Notes under the pieces: model-generated | What the model was told of the DNA's origin: nothing | What the model saw: the letters and a program-made list of their open reading frames with translations, nothing else | Database searches by the model: none | Shown: positions 12,661-21,664 of the stretch, piece after piece | How positions within the stretch are numbered: the first letter of the stretch is position 1 | Layout of the letters: the number at the start of each line of letters is the position of its first letter | Source: Pseudoxanthomonas helianthi | Lineage (GTDB): Bacteria; Pseudomonadota; Gammaproteobacteria; Xanthomonadales; Xanthomonadaceae | DNA length: 64,000 nucleotides | Assembly (NCBI RefSeq): GCF_017939625.1 | Contig: NZ_JAGKTC010000002.1 | Coordinates: 473,420-537,419, forward strand | Reading direction: 5' to 3' | Translations under genes and position numbers: made by a program

Positions 12661-13209
12661 ATGGCAGAAGAGCAACGTGCACCGCGTGGCCGCGATCGTG
12701 ATCGCGCCCCCCGCGAGGAAAAGATCGACGATGGCATGATCGAGAAGCTGGTCGCGGTCAACCGCGTCAGCAAGACGGTCAAGGGCGGTCGCCAGTTCAC
12801 CTTCACCGCGCTGACCGTGGTCGGCGACGGCAACGGCAAGATCGGCTTCGGTTACGGCAAGGCGCGCGAAGTGCCGGTCGCGATCCAGAAGTCGATGGAG
12901 TACGCCCGCAAGGGCATGCTGAACATCGACCTGAACAACGGCACCCTGTGGCACTCGGTGAAGTCCGGCCACGGCGCGGCCCGCGTGTTCATGCAGCCGG
13001 CCTCGGAAGGTACCGGCGTCATCGCCGGCGGCGCCATGCGCGCCGTGCTGGAAGCGGTGGGCGTGAAGAACGTGCTGGCCAAGGCCACCGGTTCGCGCAA
13101 CCCCATCAACCTGGTGCGCGCCACCCTGCGCGGCCTGAGCGAAATGCAGTCGCCGGCCCGCATCGCGGCCAAGCGCGGCAAGAAGGTGGAGGAACTCACC
13201 CATGGCTAA
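12661..13209 (+). CDS. rpsE: 30S ribosomal protein S5
   Basis: S5 forms part of the mRNA entry channel and the ribosomal accuracy centre. The 182-aa protein has a 25-residue charged N-terminal extension, then the dsRBD-like domain [20 protein letters not shown], where spectinomycin-resistance changes map in other species, and the GFGYGKA motif. Its stop codon overlaps the rpmD start by eight bases. Confidence 0.98.
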   Translation: MAEEQRAPRGRDRDRAPREEKIDDGMIEKLVAVNRVSKTVKGGRQFTFTALTVVGDGNGKIGFGYGKAREVPVAIQKSMEYARKGMLNIDLNNGTLWHSVKSGHGAARVFMQPASEGTGVIAGGAMRAVLEAVGVKNVLAKATGSRNPINLVRATLRGLSEMQSPARIAAKRGKKVEELTHG

Positions 13210-13399
13210 GCAGTCCAACAACGGCGGAACGGTCAAGGTGCGCCTGGTGCGCGGCCTGCGCGGTTCCCAGTCGATCCATCGCCTGTCGGTGCGTGCGCTG
13301 GGCCTGAACAAGCTCAACGACGTGCGCGAACTGAAGGACAGCCCGCAGGTCCGTGGCCTGATCAACAAGGTCCACTACCTGGTCAAGGTCGAGGAGTAA
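13202..13399 (+). CDS. rpmD: 50S ribosomal protein L30
   Basis: L30 is a small non-essential 50S protein. The 65-aa product has [20 protein letters not shown] at residues 10-29. Its ATG lies inside the end of rpsE, with GGAGG just upstream, indicating coupling. Confidence 0.96.
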   Translation: MAKQSNNGGTVKVRLVRGLRGSQSIHRLSVRALGLNKLNDVRELKDSPQVRGLINKVHYLVKVEE

Positions 13400-13403
13400 T
13401 CAC

Positions 13404-13841
13404 ATGCGTCTCAACACTCTCAAGCCCGCAGAGGGCGCCCGCACCGAACGCGTCCGCGTCGGTCGCGGCATTGGTTCCGGCCTGGGCAAGACCGCCGGCC
13501 GCGGCCACAAGGGTTCGTTCGCGCGCGCGGGCAAGGGCAAGATCAAGGCCAAGTTCGAAGGCGGCCAGATGCCCCTGATCAAGCGCCTGCCGAAGGTCGG
13601 CTTCCGCTCCAAGCTGAAGGACGACACCGCCGAAGTGCTGTCGTACCAGCTGGACAAGCTGGCCGCCGGCGAAGTGACCTTCGCCGCGCTGCGCGAAGCC
13701 GGCCTGGTGCCGAGCAAGGCCAAGCGCGCCAAGATCGTCAAGAAGGGCGACCTGACCAAGGCCTTCGTGCTGAAGGGCCTGCTGGCCACGGCCGGCGCCA
13801 AGGCGGCGATCGAAGCCGCCGGCGGCAGCGTGCAGGAGTAA
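13404..13841 (+). CDS. rplO: 50S ribosomal protein L15
   Basis: L15 is a late-assembly core protein of the 50S subunit. The 145-aa product starts [20 protein letters not shown] and has the Gly/Lys-rich [14 protein letters not shown] region. It is followed by secY after seven bases. Confidence 0.97.
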   Translation: MRLNTLKPAEGARTERVRVGRGIGSGLGKTAGRGHKGSFARAGKGKIKAKFEGGQMPLIKRLPKVGFRSKLKDDTAEVLSYQLDKLAAGEVTFAALREAGLVPSKAKRAKIVKKGDLTKAFVLKGLLATAGAKAAIEAAGGSVQE

Positions 13842-13848
13842 CCACGGC

Positions 13849-15192
13849 ATGGCGCAAGGCGACGTGGCGGGTCTGGGCGGTCTGGGCAAGTTCACCGAAC
13901 TGCGCCAGCGACTGTTCTTCGTGCTGGGCGCGCTGGTCGTCTACCGCATCGGTTGCTACGTGCCGGTGCCGGGCGTCAATCCGGACGCGATGCTGCAGCT
14001 GATGCAGAACCAGGGCGGCATCGTGGACATGTTCAACATGTTCTCCGGCGGCGCCCTGCATCGCTTCAGCATCTTCGCCTTGAACGTGATGCCGTACATC
14101 TCGGCATCGATCGTGATGCAGCTGGCCGTGCACATCTTCCCCAGCCTGAAATCGCTGCAGAAGGAAGGCGAGTCGGGCCGTCGCAAGATCAACCAGTGGT
14201 CGCGCTACGGCGCGGTGTTGCTGGCGGTGGTGCAGGGCGGCAGCATCGCCGCCGCGCTGCAGAACCAGGTCGCGCCCGGCGGCGCGCCCGTGGTCTACGC
14301 GCCGGGCATGGGCTTCCTGCTGACCGCGGTGGTCGCGCTGACCGCCGGCACCATCTTCCTGATGTGGCTGGGCGAGCAGGTGACCGAGCGCGGCATCGGC
14401 AACGGCGTGTCGATGATCATCTTCGCCGGCATCGTCGCGGGCCTGCCGCACGCGGTAATCGATACGTTCCAGAAGGCGCAGAACGGCGACATCAGCCCAA
14501 TCGCGTTGATCGTCATTGCATTGGTGGTGTTCGGCTTCACTTGGTTCGTGGTGTTCGTCGAGCGCGGCCAGCGCAGGATCACGGTCAACTACGCGCGCCG
14601 CCAGGGCGGTCGCAACGCGTACATGAACCAGACGTCGTTCCTGCCGCTGAAGCTCAACATGTCGGGCGTGATCCCGCCGATCTTCGCTTCCAGCATCCTG
14701 TCGTTCCCGGCGACCCTGGCCATGTGGTCCGGCCAGAACGGCGGTACGGCGACCAACTGGCTGCAGCGCATCTCCGCGGCGCTGGCGCCGGGCGAGCCGC
14801 TGCACATGATCGTGTTCGCCGCGATGATCATCGGTTTCGCGTACTTCTATACCGCGCTGGTGTTCAACTCGCAGGAAACCGCAGACAACCTGAAGAAGTC
14901 GGGCGCGCTGATCCCGGGCATCCGGCCGGGCAAGGCTACCGCCGACTACATCGACGGCGTGCTGACCCGCCTGACCGGCGCCGGCGCGCTGTATCTGGTG
15001 CTGGTGTGCCTGTTGCCGGAAGTGATGCGTACCTGGCTGAATACGTCGTTCTACTTCGGCGGCACCTCGCTGCTCATTGTGGTGGTGGTGGTGATGGACT
15101 TCATCGCCCAGGTGCAGGCGCACCTGATGTCCCACCAGTACGAAAGCCTGCTGAAGAAAGCGAACCTGAAGGGCGGGGCGCGTTCCCGCTGA
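13849..15192 (+). CDS. secY: Preprotein translocase channel SecY
   Basis: SecY forms the protein-conducting channel of the inner membrane with SecE and SecG. The 447-aa product has about ten hydrophobic segments, the plug region near residues 60-75 ([17 protein letters not shown]) and the conserved cytoplasmic loop [19 protein letters not shown] 13849 is followed by a short amphipathic start as expected. In most gammaproteobacteria rpmJ (L36) follows secY; here it does not. Confidence 0.98.
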   Translation: MAQGDVAGLGGLGKFTELRQRLFFVLGALVVYRIGCYVPVPGVNPDAMLQLMQNQGGIVDMFNMFSGGALHRFSIFALNVMPYISASIVMQLAVHIFPSLKSLQKEGESGRRKINQWSRYGAVLLAVVQGGSIAAALQNQVAPGGAPVVYAPGMGFLLTAVVALTAGTIFLMWLGEQVTERGIGNGVSMIIFAGIVAGLPHAVIDTFQKAQNGDISPIALIVIALVVFGFTWFVVFVERGQRRITVNYARRQGGRNAYMNQTSFLPLKLNMSGVIPPIFASSILSFPATLAMWSGQNGGTATNWLQRISAALAPGEPLHMIVFAAMIIGFAYFYTALVFNSQETADNLKKSGALIPGIRPGKATADYIDGVLTRLTGAGALYLVLVCLLPEVMRTWLNTSFYFGGTSLLIVVVVVMDFIAQVQAHLMSHQYESLLKKANLKGGARSR

Positions 15193-15578
15193 TCGCAGGA
15201 CGGGCTACGGCCCGCCTTGCGAGGATGTAGAATTCGAGGGGACGGGCCCTGGCCCGTCCAAAGTTCACCCGCCACCGGCCGTCCAGTGCTGGGGGCATTG
15301 ATGGGCGACCTGCGCGGCGGTCTCGGGCGCAGGTGAGAATCGACCAGTCCCTGCGCAAGAGTAGCGCGGGCGGGGTCCCGGAAGGGGCGCCAGGCCGGTT
15401 CCGACGCCGGAGCATGGGCACACTCCCCATGCCGGGCAGGGATTCGTCTCCGGACGGGTTCGGGCTTCCATAACCCCCGGGATCTTGCTAAAATTTTGTG
15501 TTCACTCCGCCCGTATGCCGGGGCCCGCAAGGGTCCTGTGTCGCGTCCGGGCCAATCAACAGTTTGGAGAATCGCGTC
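15193..15578 (+). promoter_or_regulatory. secY-rpsM spacer with hairpin and candidate promoter
   Basis: This 386-bp gap has no gene. It contains a perfect 9-bp stem (GGACGGGCC / GGCCCGTCC) at 15240-15259 and an AT-rich patch with TAAAAT at 15489-15494, preceded 17 bases upstream by a poor -35 box (TTCCAT). The patch stands out against the GC-rich surroundings and could start an alpha-operon transcript. I searched for rpmJ, which has a short Cys-rich product, and found no candidate. Confidence 0.5.
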
Positions 15579-15935
15579 ATGGCGCGTATTGCAGGTGTCA
15601 ACCTGCCTGCCCAGAAGCACGTCTGGGTGGGGCTGCAAAGCATCTACGGCATCGGCCGTACCCGTTCGAAGCAGGTCTGCGAAGCCGCAGGCGTGGCCTC
15701 GACCACCAAGATCCGCGACCTGTCCGAGCCGGAAGTCGAGCGCCTGCGCGCCGAAATCGGCAAGTACGTGGTCGAAGGCGACCTGCGTCGCGAAGTGGGC
15801 ATGGCGATCAAGCGCCTGATGGACCTGGGCTGCTACCGCGGCCTGCGCCATCGTCGCGGCCTGCCGCTGCGCGGCCAGCGCACCCGCACAAACGCCCGTA
15901 CCCGCAAGGGTCCGCGCAAAGCCATCAAGAAGTAA
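15579..15935 (+). CDS. rpsM: 30S ribosomal protein S13
   Basis: S13 contacts the P-site tRNA and bridges to L5 in the 50S subunit. The 118-aa product starts [19 protein letters not shown] and has [20 protein letters not shown] near residues 88-107. TTGGAG lies eleven bases before ATG 15579. It is the first gene of the alpha operon. Confidence 0.98.
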   Translation: MARIAGVNLPAQKHVWVGLQSIYGIGRTRSKQVCEAAGVASTTKIRDLSEPEVERLRAEIGKYVVEGDLRREVGMAIKRLMDLGCYRGLRHRRGLPLRGQRTRTNARTRKGPRKAIKK

Positions 15936-15947
15936 GGGGCGCATACC

Positions 15948-16340
15948 ATGGCCAAGCCGGCAGCTGCCAAAGTCAAGAAGAAGATCAAGCGCGTCGTCAC
16001 CGACGGCGTCGCCCACGTCCATGCTTCTTTCAACAACACCATCGTCACCATCACCGACCGCCAGGGCAACGCCCTGTCGTGGGCCACGTCGGGCGGTGCG
16101 GGCTTCCGCGGTTCGCGCAAGTCCACCCCGTTCGCCGCGCAGGTCGCCGCCGAGAAGGCGGGCCGCGCTGCGCTGGACTACGGCCTGAAGTCGCTGGAAG
16201 TGCGCATCAAGGGCCCGGGTCCGGGCCGTGAGTCGGCCGTGCGTTCGCTCAACAACGTCGGCTACAAGATCACCAACATCATCGACGTGACGCCGATCCC
16301 GCACAACGGGTGCCGTCCGCCGAAGAAGCGTCGCGTCTAA
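15948..16340 (+). CDS. rpsK: 30S ribosomal protein S11
   Basis: S11 is on the 30S platform near the Shine-Dalgarno helix. The 130-aa product has [19 protein letters not shown] near residues 24-42 and the C-terminal [18 protein letters not shown]. The asparagine that becomes isoaspartate in E. coli S11 is in the HNG of this tail. Confidence 0.98.
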   Translation: MAKPAAAKVKKKIKRVVTDGVAHVHASFNNTIVTITDRQGNALSWATSGGAGFRGSRKSTPFAAQVAAEKAGRAALDYGLKSLEVRIKGPGPGRESAVRSLNNVGYKITNIIDVTPIPHNGCRPPKKRRV

Positions 16341-16355
16341 AGGAGCGATAAGACA

Positions 16356-16982
16356 ATGGCACGTTATATCGGTCCTACCTGTAAGCTCGCGCGCCGCGAA
16401 GGCGCCGACCTGTCCCTGAAGAGCCCGGCGCGCGCGCTGGACTCGAAGTGCAAGCTGGAGCAGAAGCCCGGCCAGCACGGCGCCGCCCGCAAGGGCAAGC
16501 TGTCCGACTACGCCACCCAGCTGCGCGAGAAGCAGAAGGTGAAGCGCATCTACGGCCTGCTGGAGCGCCAGTTCCGCAACTACTACAAGAAGGCCAGCAC
16601 CAAGAAGGGCAACACCGGCGAAAACCTGCTGCAGTTGCTGGAAACCCGCCTGGACAACGTCATCTACCGCATGGGCTTCGCCGTCACCCGTCCGTCGGCC
16701 CGCCAGCTGGTCTCGCACCGCGGCGTGCTGGTCAACGGCAAGCCGGTGAACCTGCCTTCGTACCAGGTCAAGGCCGGCGACGCGATCGAGCTGTCGGAAA
16801 AGGCCCAGAAGCAGCTGCGCGTGCAGGAGTCCCTGACCGTCGCGGAGCAGCTGGACCTGAGCCCGTCGTGGGTGGAAGTGGACGCCAAGAAGTTCAGCGG
16901 CGTGTTCAAGGCCGTGCCGGTGCGTTCCGACCTGCCCGCCGACATCAACGAAGCGCTGATCGTCGAGCTGTACTCGAAGTAA
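16356..16982 (+). CDS. rpsD: 30S ribosomal protein S4
   Basis: S4 is a primary 16S rRNA-binding protein and, in E. coli, the repressor of the alpha operon. The 208-aa product starts [19 protein letters not shown] and has an S4 RNA-binding domain near residues 98-160 ([20 protein letters not shown]). Two N-terminal cysteines replace the four-Cys zinc site found in some species. Confidence 0.98.
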   Translation: MARYIGPTCKLARREGADLSLKSPARALDSKCKLEQKPGQHGAARKGKLSDYATQLREKQKVKRIYGLLERQFRNYYKKASTKKGNTGENLLQLLETRLDNVIYRMGFAVTRPSARQLVSHRGVLVNGKPVNLPSYQVKAGDAIELSEKAQKQLRVQESLTVAEQLDLSPSWVEVDAKKFSGVFKAVPVRSDLPADINEALIVELYSK

Positions 16983-17033
16983 TCCATTCACGCACCCCCG
17001 TCCCCCGCGGGGGGTTGCAGGAGACCAAGCTAC

Positions 17034-18032
17034 ATGACGGTTACCACTCAGCAGGTGCTGCGCCCGCGCGGCCCGCAAATCGAACGCATCACCGACAACC
17101 GCGCCAAGGTCGTGATCGAACCGCTGGAGCGCGGCTACGGCCACACCCTCGGCAACGCCCTGCGTCGCGTGCTGCTGTCGTCGATCCCCGGCTTCGCCAT
17201 CACCGAGGTCGAAATCGACGGCGTGCTGCATGAGTACAGCACCATCGAAGGTCTGCAGGAAGACGTGCTGGAAGTGCTGTTGAACCTGAAGGATGTCGCC
17301 ATCCGCATCCACACCGGCGACAGCGCCACGCTGACCCTCGGCAAGCAGGGTCCGGGCGTCGTCACCGCCGGCGACATCAAGACCGACCACAACGTCGAGA
17401 TCCTCAATCCCGACCATGTGATCGCGCACCTGACCAAGGACACGGCGCTCAGCCTGCGCCTGAAGATCGAGCGTGGTTTCGGCTACCAGCCGGCCGCCGC
17501 CCGTCGTCGTCCGGATGAAGAGAGCCGCGCAATCGGCCGCCTGGTGCTGGACGCCTCGTTCTCGCCGGTCCGCCGCGTCGCCTACGCGGTGGAAGCCGCG
17601 CGCGTCGAGCAGCGCACCGACCTGGACAAGCTGGTGCTGGAAATCGAAACCAACGGCACGATCGATGCCGAGGAAGCCGTGCGCACCGCCGCCGACATTC
17701 TCACCGACCAGCTGTCGGTGTTCGGCGACTTCACCCATCGCGACCGCGGTGCGCCGAAGCAGGCCGCCAGCGGCGTCGACCCGGTGCTGCTGCGCCCGAT
17801 CGACGACCTCGAGCTGACCGTGCGTTCGGCCAACTGCCTGAAGGCCGAGAGCATCTACTACATCGGCGACTTGATCCAGAAGACCGAAGTGGAACTGCTC
17901 AAGACCCCGAACCTCGGCAAGAAGTCGCTGACCGAGATCAAGGAAGTGCTGGCCCAGCGAGGCCTGTCGCTCGGCATGAAGCTGGAAAACTGGCCGCCGG
18001 CCGGCGTTTCGGCCCACGGCATGCTGGGGTGA
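17034..18032 (+). CDS. rpoA: RNA polymerase alpha subunit
   Basis: Alpha dimerises to nucleate RNA polymerase assembly and its C-terminal domain contacts UP elements and activators. The 332-aa product has the N-terminal domain with [20 protein letters not shown] near residues 38-57, and the C-terminal domain with [18 protein letters not shown] and [14 protein letters not shown]. The ATG follows a GCAGGAG site. Confidence 0.98.
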   Translation: MTVTTQQVLRPRGPQIERITDNRAKVVIEPLERGYGHTLGNALRRVLLSSIPGFAITEVEIDGVLHEYSTIEGLQEDVLEVLLNLKDVAIRIHTGDSATLTLGKQGPGVVTAGDIKTDHNVEILNPDHVIAHLTKDTALSLRLKIERGFGYQPAAARRRPDEESRAIGRLVLDASFSPVRRVAYAVEAARVEQRTDLDKLVLEIETNGTIDAEEAVRTAADILTDQLSVFGDFTHRDRGAPKQAASGVDPVLLRPIDDLELTVRSANCLKAESIYYIGDLIQKTEVELLKTPNLGKKSLTEIKEVLAQRGLSLGMKLENWPPAGVSAHGMLG

Positions 18033-18077
18033 GCAAGCGCGCCCAGCTGGTGCCGCATCGGCACCAGCTGAGCTTGC
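18033..18077 (+). promoter_or_regulatory. Strong hairpin directly after rpoA
   Basis: Starting at the base after the rpoA stop, an outer stem (GCAAGC / GCTTGC) encloses a 12-bp stem at 18044-18055 and 18059-18070. There is no U-run. It lies in a 292-bp spacer before rplQ that also has a GGGCTCC/GGAGCCC stem near 18107-18122, and may control the ratio of alpha to L17 or protect the rpoA mRNA end. Confidence 0.5.
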
Positions 18078-18324
18078 GAACGCCCGGCCATGGATGGACG
18101 GGAAGGGCTCCCCGGAGCCCAAGTTGCAGCGCCATGGACGGCACGATGATGTAACCGAAGCAGTACGCAACACCATCGCCGACGAACCGAAGTTCGCGGC
18201 GCGTCCGGCCAGGGAGGCCGGTCAAGGACCAGCGCAGTCCATCCGCTCCGATCAACGAGCACAACGCCACGATGGCGACAACGAAGTCCAACGCCACAAC
18301 ATTCATTCGTAAGGAACCATTCCC

Positions 18325-18696
18325 ATGCGCCACCAGAAATCCGGCCGCAAGTTCAGCCGCACCAGCTCGCATCGCGATGCGATGTTCACCAACATGGCCG
18401 CTTCGCTGATCAAGCATGGCCTGATCCGCACCACCCTGCCCAAGGCCAAGGAACTGCGCCGCGTCGCCGAGCCGCTGATCACCCTGGCCAAGGTCGACGG
18501 CGTCGCCAACCGCCGCCTGGCGTTCTCGCGCCTGCGCGACAAGGAAGCGGTCGGCACCCTGTTCACCACCCTGGGTCCGCGCTACGCCACCCGTCCGGGC
18601 GGTTACCTGCGCATCCTGAAGTGCGGCTTCCGCGCCGGCGACAACGCGCCGATGGCATACGTCGAACTGGTCGACCGTCCGGAAGCGGCTGAATAA
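18325..18696 (+). CDS. rplQ: 50S ribosomal protein L17
   Basis: L17 lies near the tunnel exit. The 123-aa product starts [20 protein letters not shown] and carries [19 protein letters not shown]. It ends the alpha operon and is followed by a strong terminator. A TAAGGAACC ribosome site precedes the ATG. Confidence 0.98.
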   Translation: MRHQKSGRKFSRTSSHRDAMFTNMAASLIKHGLIRTTLPKAKELRRVAEPLITLAKVDGVANRRLAFSRLRDKEAVGTLFTTLGPRYATRPGGYLRILKCGFRAGDNAPMAYVELVDRPEAAE

Positions 18697-18722
18697 GCCA
18701 ACGCTCGACCACGAATACCTTC

Positions 18723-18755
18723 GAAACCCCGGCGCATGCCGGGGTTTCGCGTTTC
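18723..18755 (+). terminator. Terminator of the ribosomal superoperon
   Basis: A perfect 10-bp stem, GAAACCCCGG (18723-18732) with CCGGGGTTTC (18739-18748), closes on CGCATG and is followed by GCGTTTC. It lies 26 bases after the rplQ stop. Confidence 0.8.
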
Positions 18756-18786
18756 AGGCCGCCGAGAAAGCCGACGTGGGGAAGGG

Positions 18787-18840
18787 TTGACAGAATATCT
18801 TTAGATATATATCTTAAGAAATATCTTAAGGCACTTAAGG
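18787..18840 (+). promoter_or_regulatory. Promoter and repeated operator of the PadR gene
   Basis: TTGACA at 18787-18792 is a perfect -35 box. The following 45 bases are AT-rich against a GC-rich background and contain a perfect palindrome AGATATATATCT (18803-18814). They also hold the repeated ATATCTTAAG at 18809-18818 and 18821-18830, with a related ATATCTTTAG at 18795-18804. The -10 box is probably TATCTT at 18810. The repeats overlapping the core promoter look like an autoregulatory operator for the PadR protein just downstream. Confidence 0.75.
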
Positions 18841-18849
18841 AGTGTCGCG

Positions 18850-19533
18850 ATGTTTCGAGGATTCCACCGGCATTTTCGCCATTTCCATGCCGACGCCGAC
18901 CTTTCCGCGCAGGCTCCCCATTGTTTCGCCCACGGACGTGAGCGCGGAGGCGGACGGGGCGGCTTCGATCCCGGAAGAGGGTTCCCCGGCGGGTTCGGAG
19001 GTTTTGGCGGCGGCGGCATGCCCCGCGGTCGCAAGTTCAGCGCCGACGACCTGCAATTGCTGCTGCTGGCGCTGCTGGAGGAAGAGCCGCGCCATGGCTA
19101 CGAGCTCATCAAGGCTTTGCAGGCCCGTTCCAACGGGTTCTACAGCCCCAGCCCCGGCATGGTCTATCCGTCGCTGACCTATCTGGAAGAACTGGGCCAC
19201 GTGACCGTCGAGGCGGAAGGCAATCGCAAGCGCTATGCCCTGGCCGACGGGGGCCGCGAACACCTGGCCGCCCGTCGCGCACGCGTGGACGCCATGTGGG
19301 CCAAGCTCAACCACATCGCGGCGAAGATGGATTCGGTGCGCCGCGCGTTTTCCGGCGAAGACCTGTCCGAGGCCAGCGAAGGCGGCTGGTTGCCGGAGCT
19401 GGCGCAGGCCCGTCGCGCGCTGAAGACCGCATTGTTCCGCCGCCACGACCTGAGCGCCGACGAACAACGCCGTATTGCCGCGATCCTGCAGCGTGCGGCG
19501 CGGGAAATCGAAGGCGAGGGTGGGGCGCGCTGA
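18850..19533 (+). CDS. PadR-family regulator with His-rich N-terminus (YqjI-like)
   Basis: The 227-aa protein has a His/Phe-rich head (FRGFHRHFRHFH, residues 2-13) and a Gly/Arg-rich linker to about residue 57. A PadR winged helix follows at about 66-140, with HGYELIKAL and VYPSLTYLEELG as its clearest segments. The C-terminal region is helical. A His-rich extension ahead of a PadR domain is the arrangement of E. coli YqjI, a nickel-responsive repressor of a ferric reductase gene, so metal sensing is a reasonable guess. The promoter region carries repeated palindromic sites. The next gene, 170 bp downstream on the same strand, is an MFS transporter and a probable target. Confidence 0.85.
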   Translation: MFRGFHRHFRHFHADADLSAQAPHCFAHGRERGGGRGGFDPGRGFPGGFGGFGGGGMPRGRKFSADDLQLLLLALLEEEPRHGYELIKALQARSNGFYSPSPGMVYPSLTYLEELGHVTVEAEGNRKRYALADGGREHLAARRARVDAMWAKLNHIAAKMDSVRRAFSGEDLSEASEGGWLPELAQARRALKTALFRRHDLSADEQRRIAAILQRAAREIEGEGGAR

Positions 19534-19706
19534 TCGCTGCGCCATCCGCAAAGAGAAGACGTTAAACCCGCGACAGGCCACAGGCGCGGGCCGGGCTTTC
19601 GCAAGCGAAAGGCCGGAGACAACCGCAGGCTGCCGGGATCCGCTTGCGCTCCGCGCCCGCGAGCGAACGCTCATCCAAGAAGAACAACAAGAGAAGACCG
19701 AACCGC

Positions 19707-20966
19707 ATGTATTCCCTGAGCCAACCCCAAGAGCGCCGCCTGTTGTGGCTGCTGATGCTGACCCAGTTCACCCTCATCATGGATTTCATGGTGATGATGC
19801 CGCTGGGTCCGCAGATCATGCAGGCACTGCACGTGACACCGGCGCAATTCGCCGCCGCCGTGTCGGCGTATTCGATCTGTGCCGGTTTGTCCGGCCTGCT
19901 GGCGGCGACCTACGTCGACCGCTTCGACCGGCGCAAGCTGCTGCTGGCCATGTATGCGCTGTTCGCGCTGTCCAACCTGGCCTGCGCGCTGGCCAACAGT
20001 TATGCGTTGCTGCTGGCGTCGCGCGCGTTCGCCGGCATCAGCGGCGGCGTGCTTGGCTCTATCGTCATGGCCATCATCGCCGACGTGGTGCCCGCGCAGC
20101 GGCGCGGCGCGGCCACCGGCACGGTGATGACGGCATTCGCCATCGCTTCGGTGCTGGGCGTGCCGGTGGGCGTGTTGCTAGGTGCGCACTTCCACTGGTC
20201 CGCGCCGTTCTGGTTGCTGGTGGTTTTGTCGGCCGGCGTCTGGATGGCCGCGGCGCGCATCGTGCCGGCGCTGAACCAGCATTTGTCGAATACGCCCATG
20301 CCCCTGTCACAGGCCCTGCCCAACCTGTTCAAGTTGTTCGCCAACACGCGCCACCTCAACGCCTTGGCATTGACGTTCATGCTGGTGGTGTCGCAGATGC
20401 TGGTGATTCCCTTCATTTCGCCTGTGCTGGTGGCCAACCACGGGATCGCTCCCGCGCAGATTTCGTGGATGTACATGGCCGGCGGCGTCGCGGCGTTCTT
20501 CAGTTCGCGGTGGATCGGCGGGCTCGCCGACCGGTATGGCAAGCAGCGTGTGTTCCGCATCATGGTGGCGGTGTCGCTGCTGCCCGCGTTGTTGATGACC
20601 CATCTGCCGACAGTGGCGGGTTTCGTGTTCATGCTGCTGTTCTTCCCGGTGTTCATGGTCGCGATGAGCGGACGCATGGTGCCGCTGCAGGCCCTGCAGA
20701 CCACGGTGCCGCAGCCCGCGCAACGCGGCGCCTACCTCAGCGCGCACAGCGCGGTGCTCTCGCTGGGCACCGGTCTGGGCGCATGGTTGGGCGGTCTGCT
20801 GGTCAGCGCCGACGCGGGCGGCCATCTGGTCGGCTACGGCACGGCGGGCTGGGTGGCGGTGACGTTGGCGCTGGGTGCGGCGTGGTGGGTGGGCCGGGTC
20901 GTGCCGGCGGATGCGTCGCCGATCGCGGAGCTGCCGAAGTCGGCGGTGCAGGGCGAAGCGGGCTGA
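19707..20966 (+). CDS. MFS transporter
   Basis: The 419-aa protein has about twelve hydrophobic segments and the MFS loop signatures YVDRFDRRKLLLAMY (between TM2 and TM3) and GLADRYGKQRVFR (the equivalent loop in the second half). It resembles drug-efflux type transporters; the substrate cannot be read from sequence. I chose ATG 19707 because the upstream in-frame extension is a charged, Lys-rich stretch unlike a transporter start. It follows the PadR regulator and may be controlled by it. Confidence 0.88.
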   Translation: MYSLSQPQERRLLWLLMLTQFTLIMDFMVMMPLGPQIMQALHVTPAQFAAAVSAYSICAGLSGLLAATYVDRFDRRKLLLAMYALFALSNLACALANSYALLLASRAFAGISGGVLGSIVMAIIADVVPAQRRGAATGTVMTAFAIASVLGVPVGVLLGAHFHWSAPFWLLVVLSAGVWMAAARIVPALNQHLSNTPMPLSQALPNLFKLFANTRHLNALALTFMLVVSQMLVIPFISPVLVANHGIAPAQISWMYMAGGVAAFFSSRWIGGLADRYGKQRVFRIMVAVSLLPALLMTHLPTVAGFVFMLLFFPVFMVAMSGRMVPLQALQTTVPQPAQRGAYLSAHSAVLSLGTGLGAWLGGLLVSADAGGHLVGYGTAGWVAVTLALGAAWWVGRVVPADASPIAELPKSAVQGEAG

Positions 20967-21082
20967 CGCCGGCACCGAGGATGCGCATGCCGCTTCGGCG
21001 ATGGTCGCGGAACTCGCTTTGCGAATCGCGGTCCATGCCCGACATCGGCTAAATTAGCGCCATCCTTTCCATGCCCCGTGCC

Positions 21083-21586
21083 ATGAATCCTTTCCGCTGG
21101 TCGTTCCGCGCGCAGTTCCTGCTGGGTTTCCTCGTCTGCGTCGCGTTGCTGGGCTATGCGCTGTTCGTGCAGTTCGTGCAGAAGATCGAACCGTGCCCGT
21201 TCTGCATCTTCCAGCGCATCGCCTTTGCCGCGGCGGCGGTGTTCTTCCTTCTCGGCGCGCTGCATGGCCCGACGAGCGTGGGCGGACGCCGCACCTACGG
21301 CGTGTTGGCTTTTCTCGCTGCGGCAACCGGCGTCGGCATCGCCGGGCGCCATGTATGGGTGCAGGTGTTCCCGCCGGCGATGCCCAGCTGCGGGCCGGGC
21401 TGGGATTACCTGGTCGAGACCAGCACCTGGCTGGGGGTGGTGCGCAAAGTGCTGAGCGCGAAGGGCGACTGCAGCACCATCGACTGGAGCTTCCTCGGTT
21501 TGTCGATGCCGATGTGGAGCCTGGTCTGGTTCGTCGCGCTGGCGCTGTGGGCGCTGTACGCCGGCTTCAAGGCGCGCCGTTCCTAA
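21083..21586 (+). CDS. dsbB: Disulfide bond formation protein B
   Basis: DsbB is an inner-membrane quinone reductase that reoxidises DsbA in the periplasm. The 167-aa product has four hydrophobic segments, the first Cys pair CPFC (residues 38 and 41) and a second pair in SCGPG and GDCS in the second periplasmic loop. That is the complete catalytic set. An alternative ATG twelve bases earlier is possible. No dsbA is adjacent. Confidence 0.93.
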   Translation: MNPFRWSFRAQFLLGFLVCVALLGYALFVQFVQKIEPCPFCIFQRIAFAAAAVFFLLGALHGPTSVGGRRTYGVLAFLAAATGVGIAGRHVWVQVFPPAMPSCGPGWDYLVETSTWLGVVRKVLSAKGDCSTIDWSFLGLSMPMWSLVWFVALALWALYAGFKARRS

Positions 21587-21664
21587 GCGGGCCTGTTGCA
21601 CCCGTAACCAAAGTTTCTTGCGTCGCAGCAATCTGGCAACATGGCGGGCCCCGAGGAGTCCGTC

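Noticed and set aside
15193-15578. rpmJ (L36) in the secY-rpsM gap
   Set aside because: No short frame with the cysteine pattern of L36 is present.
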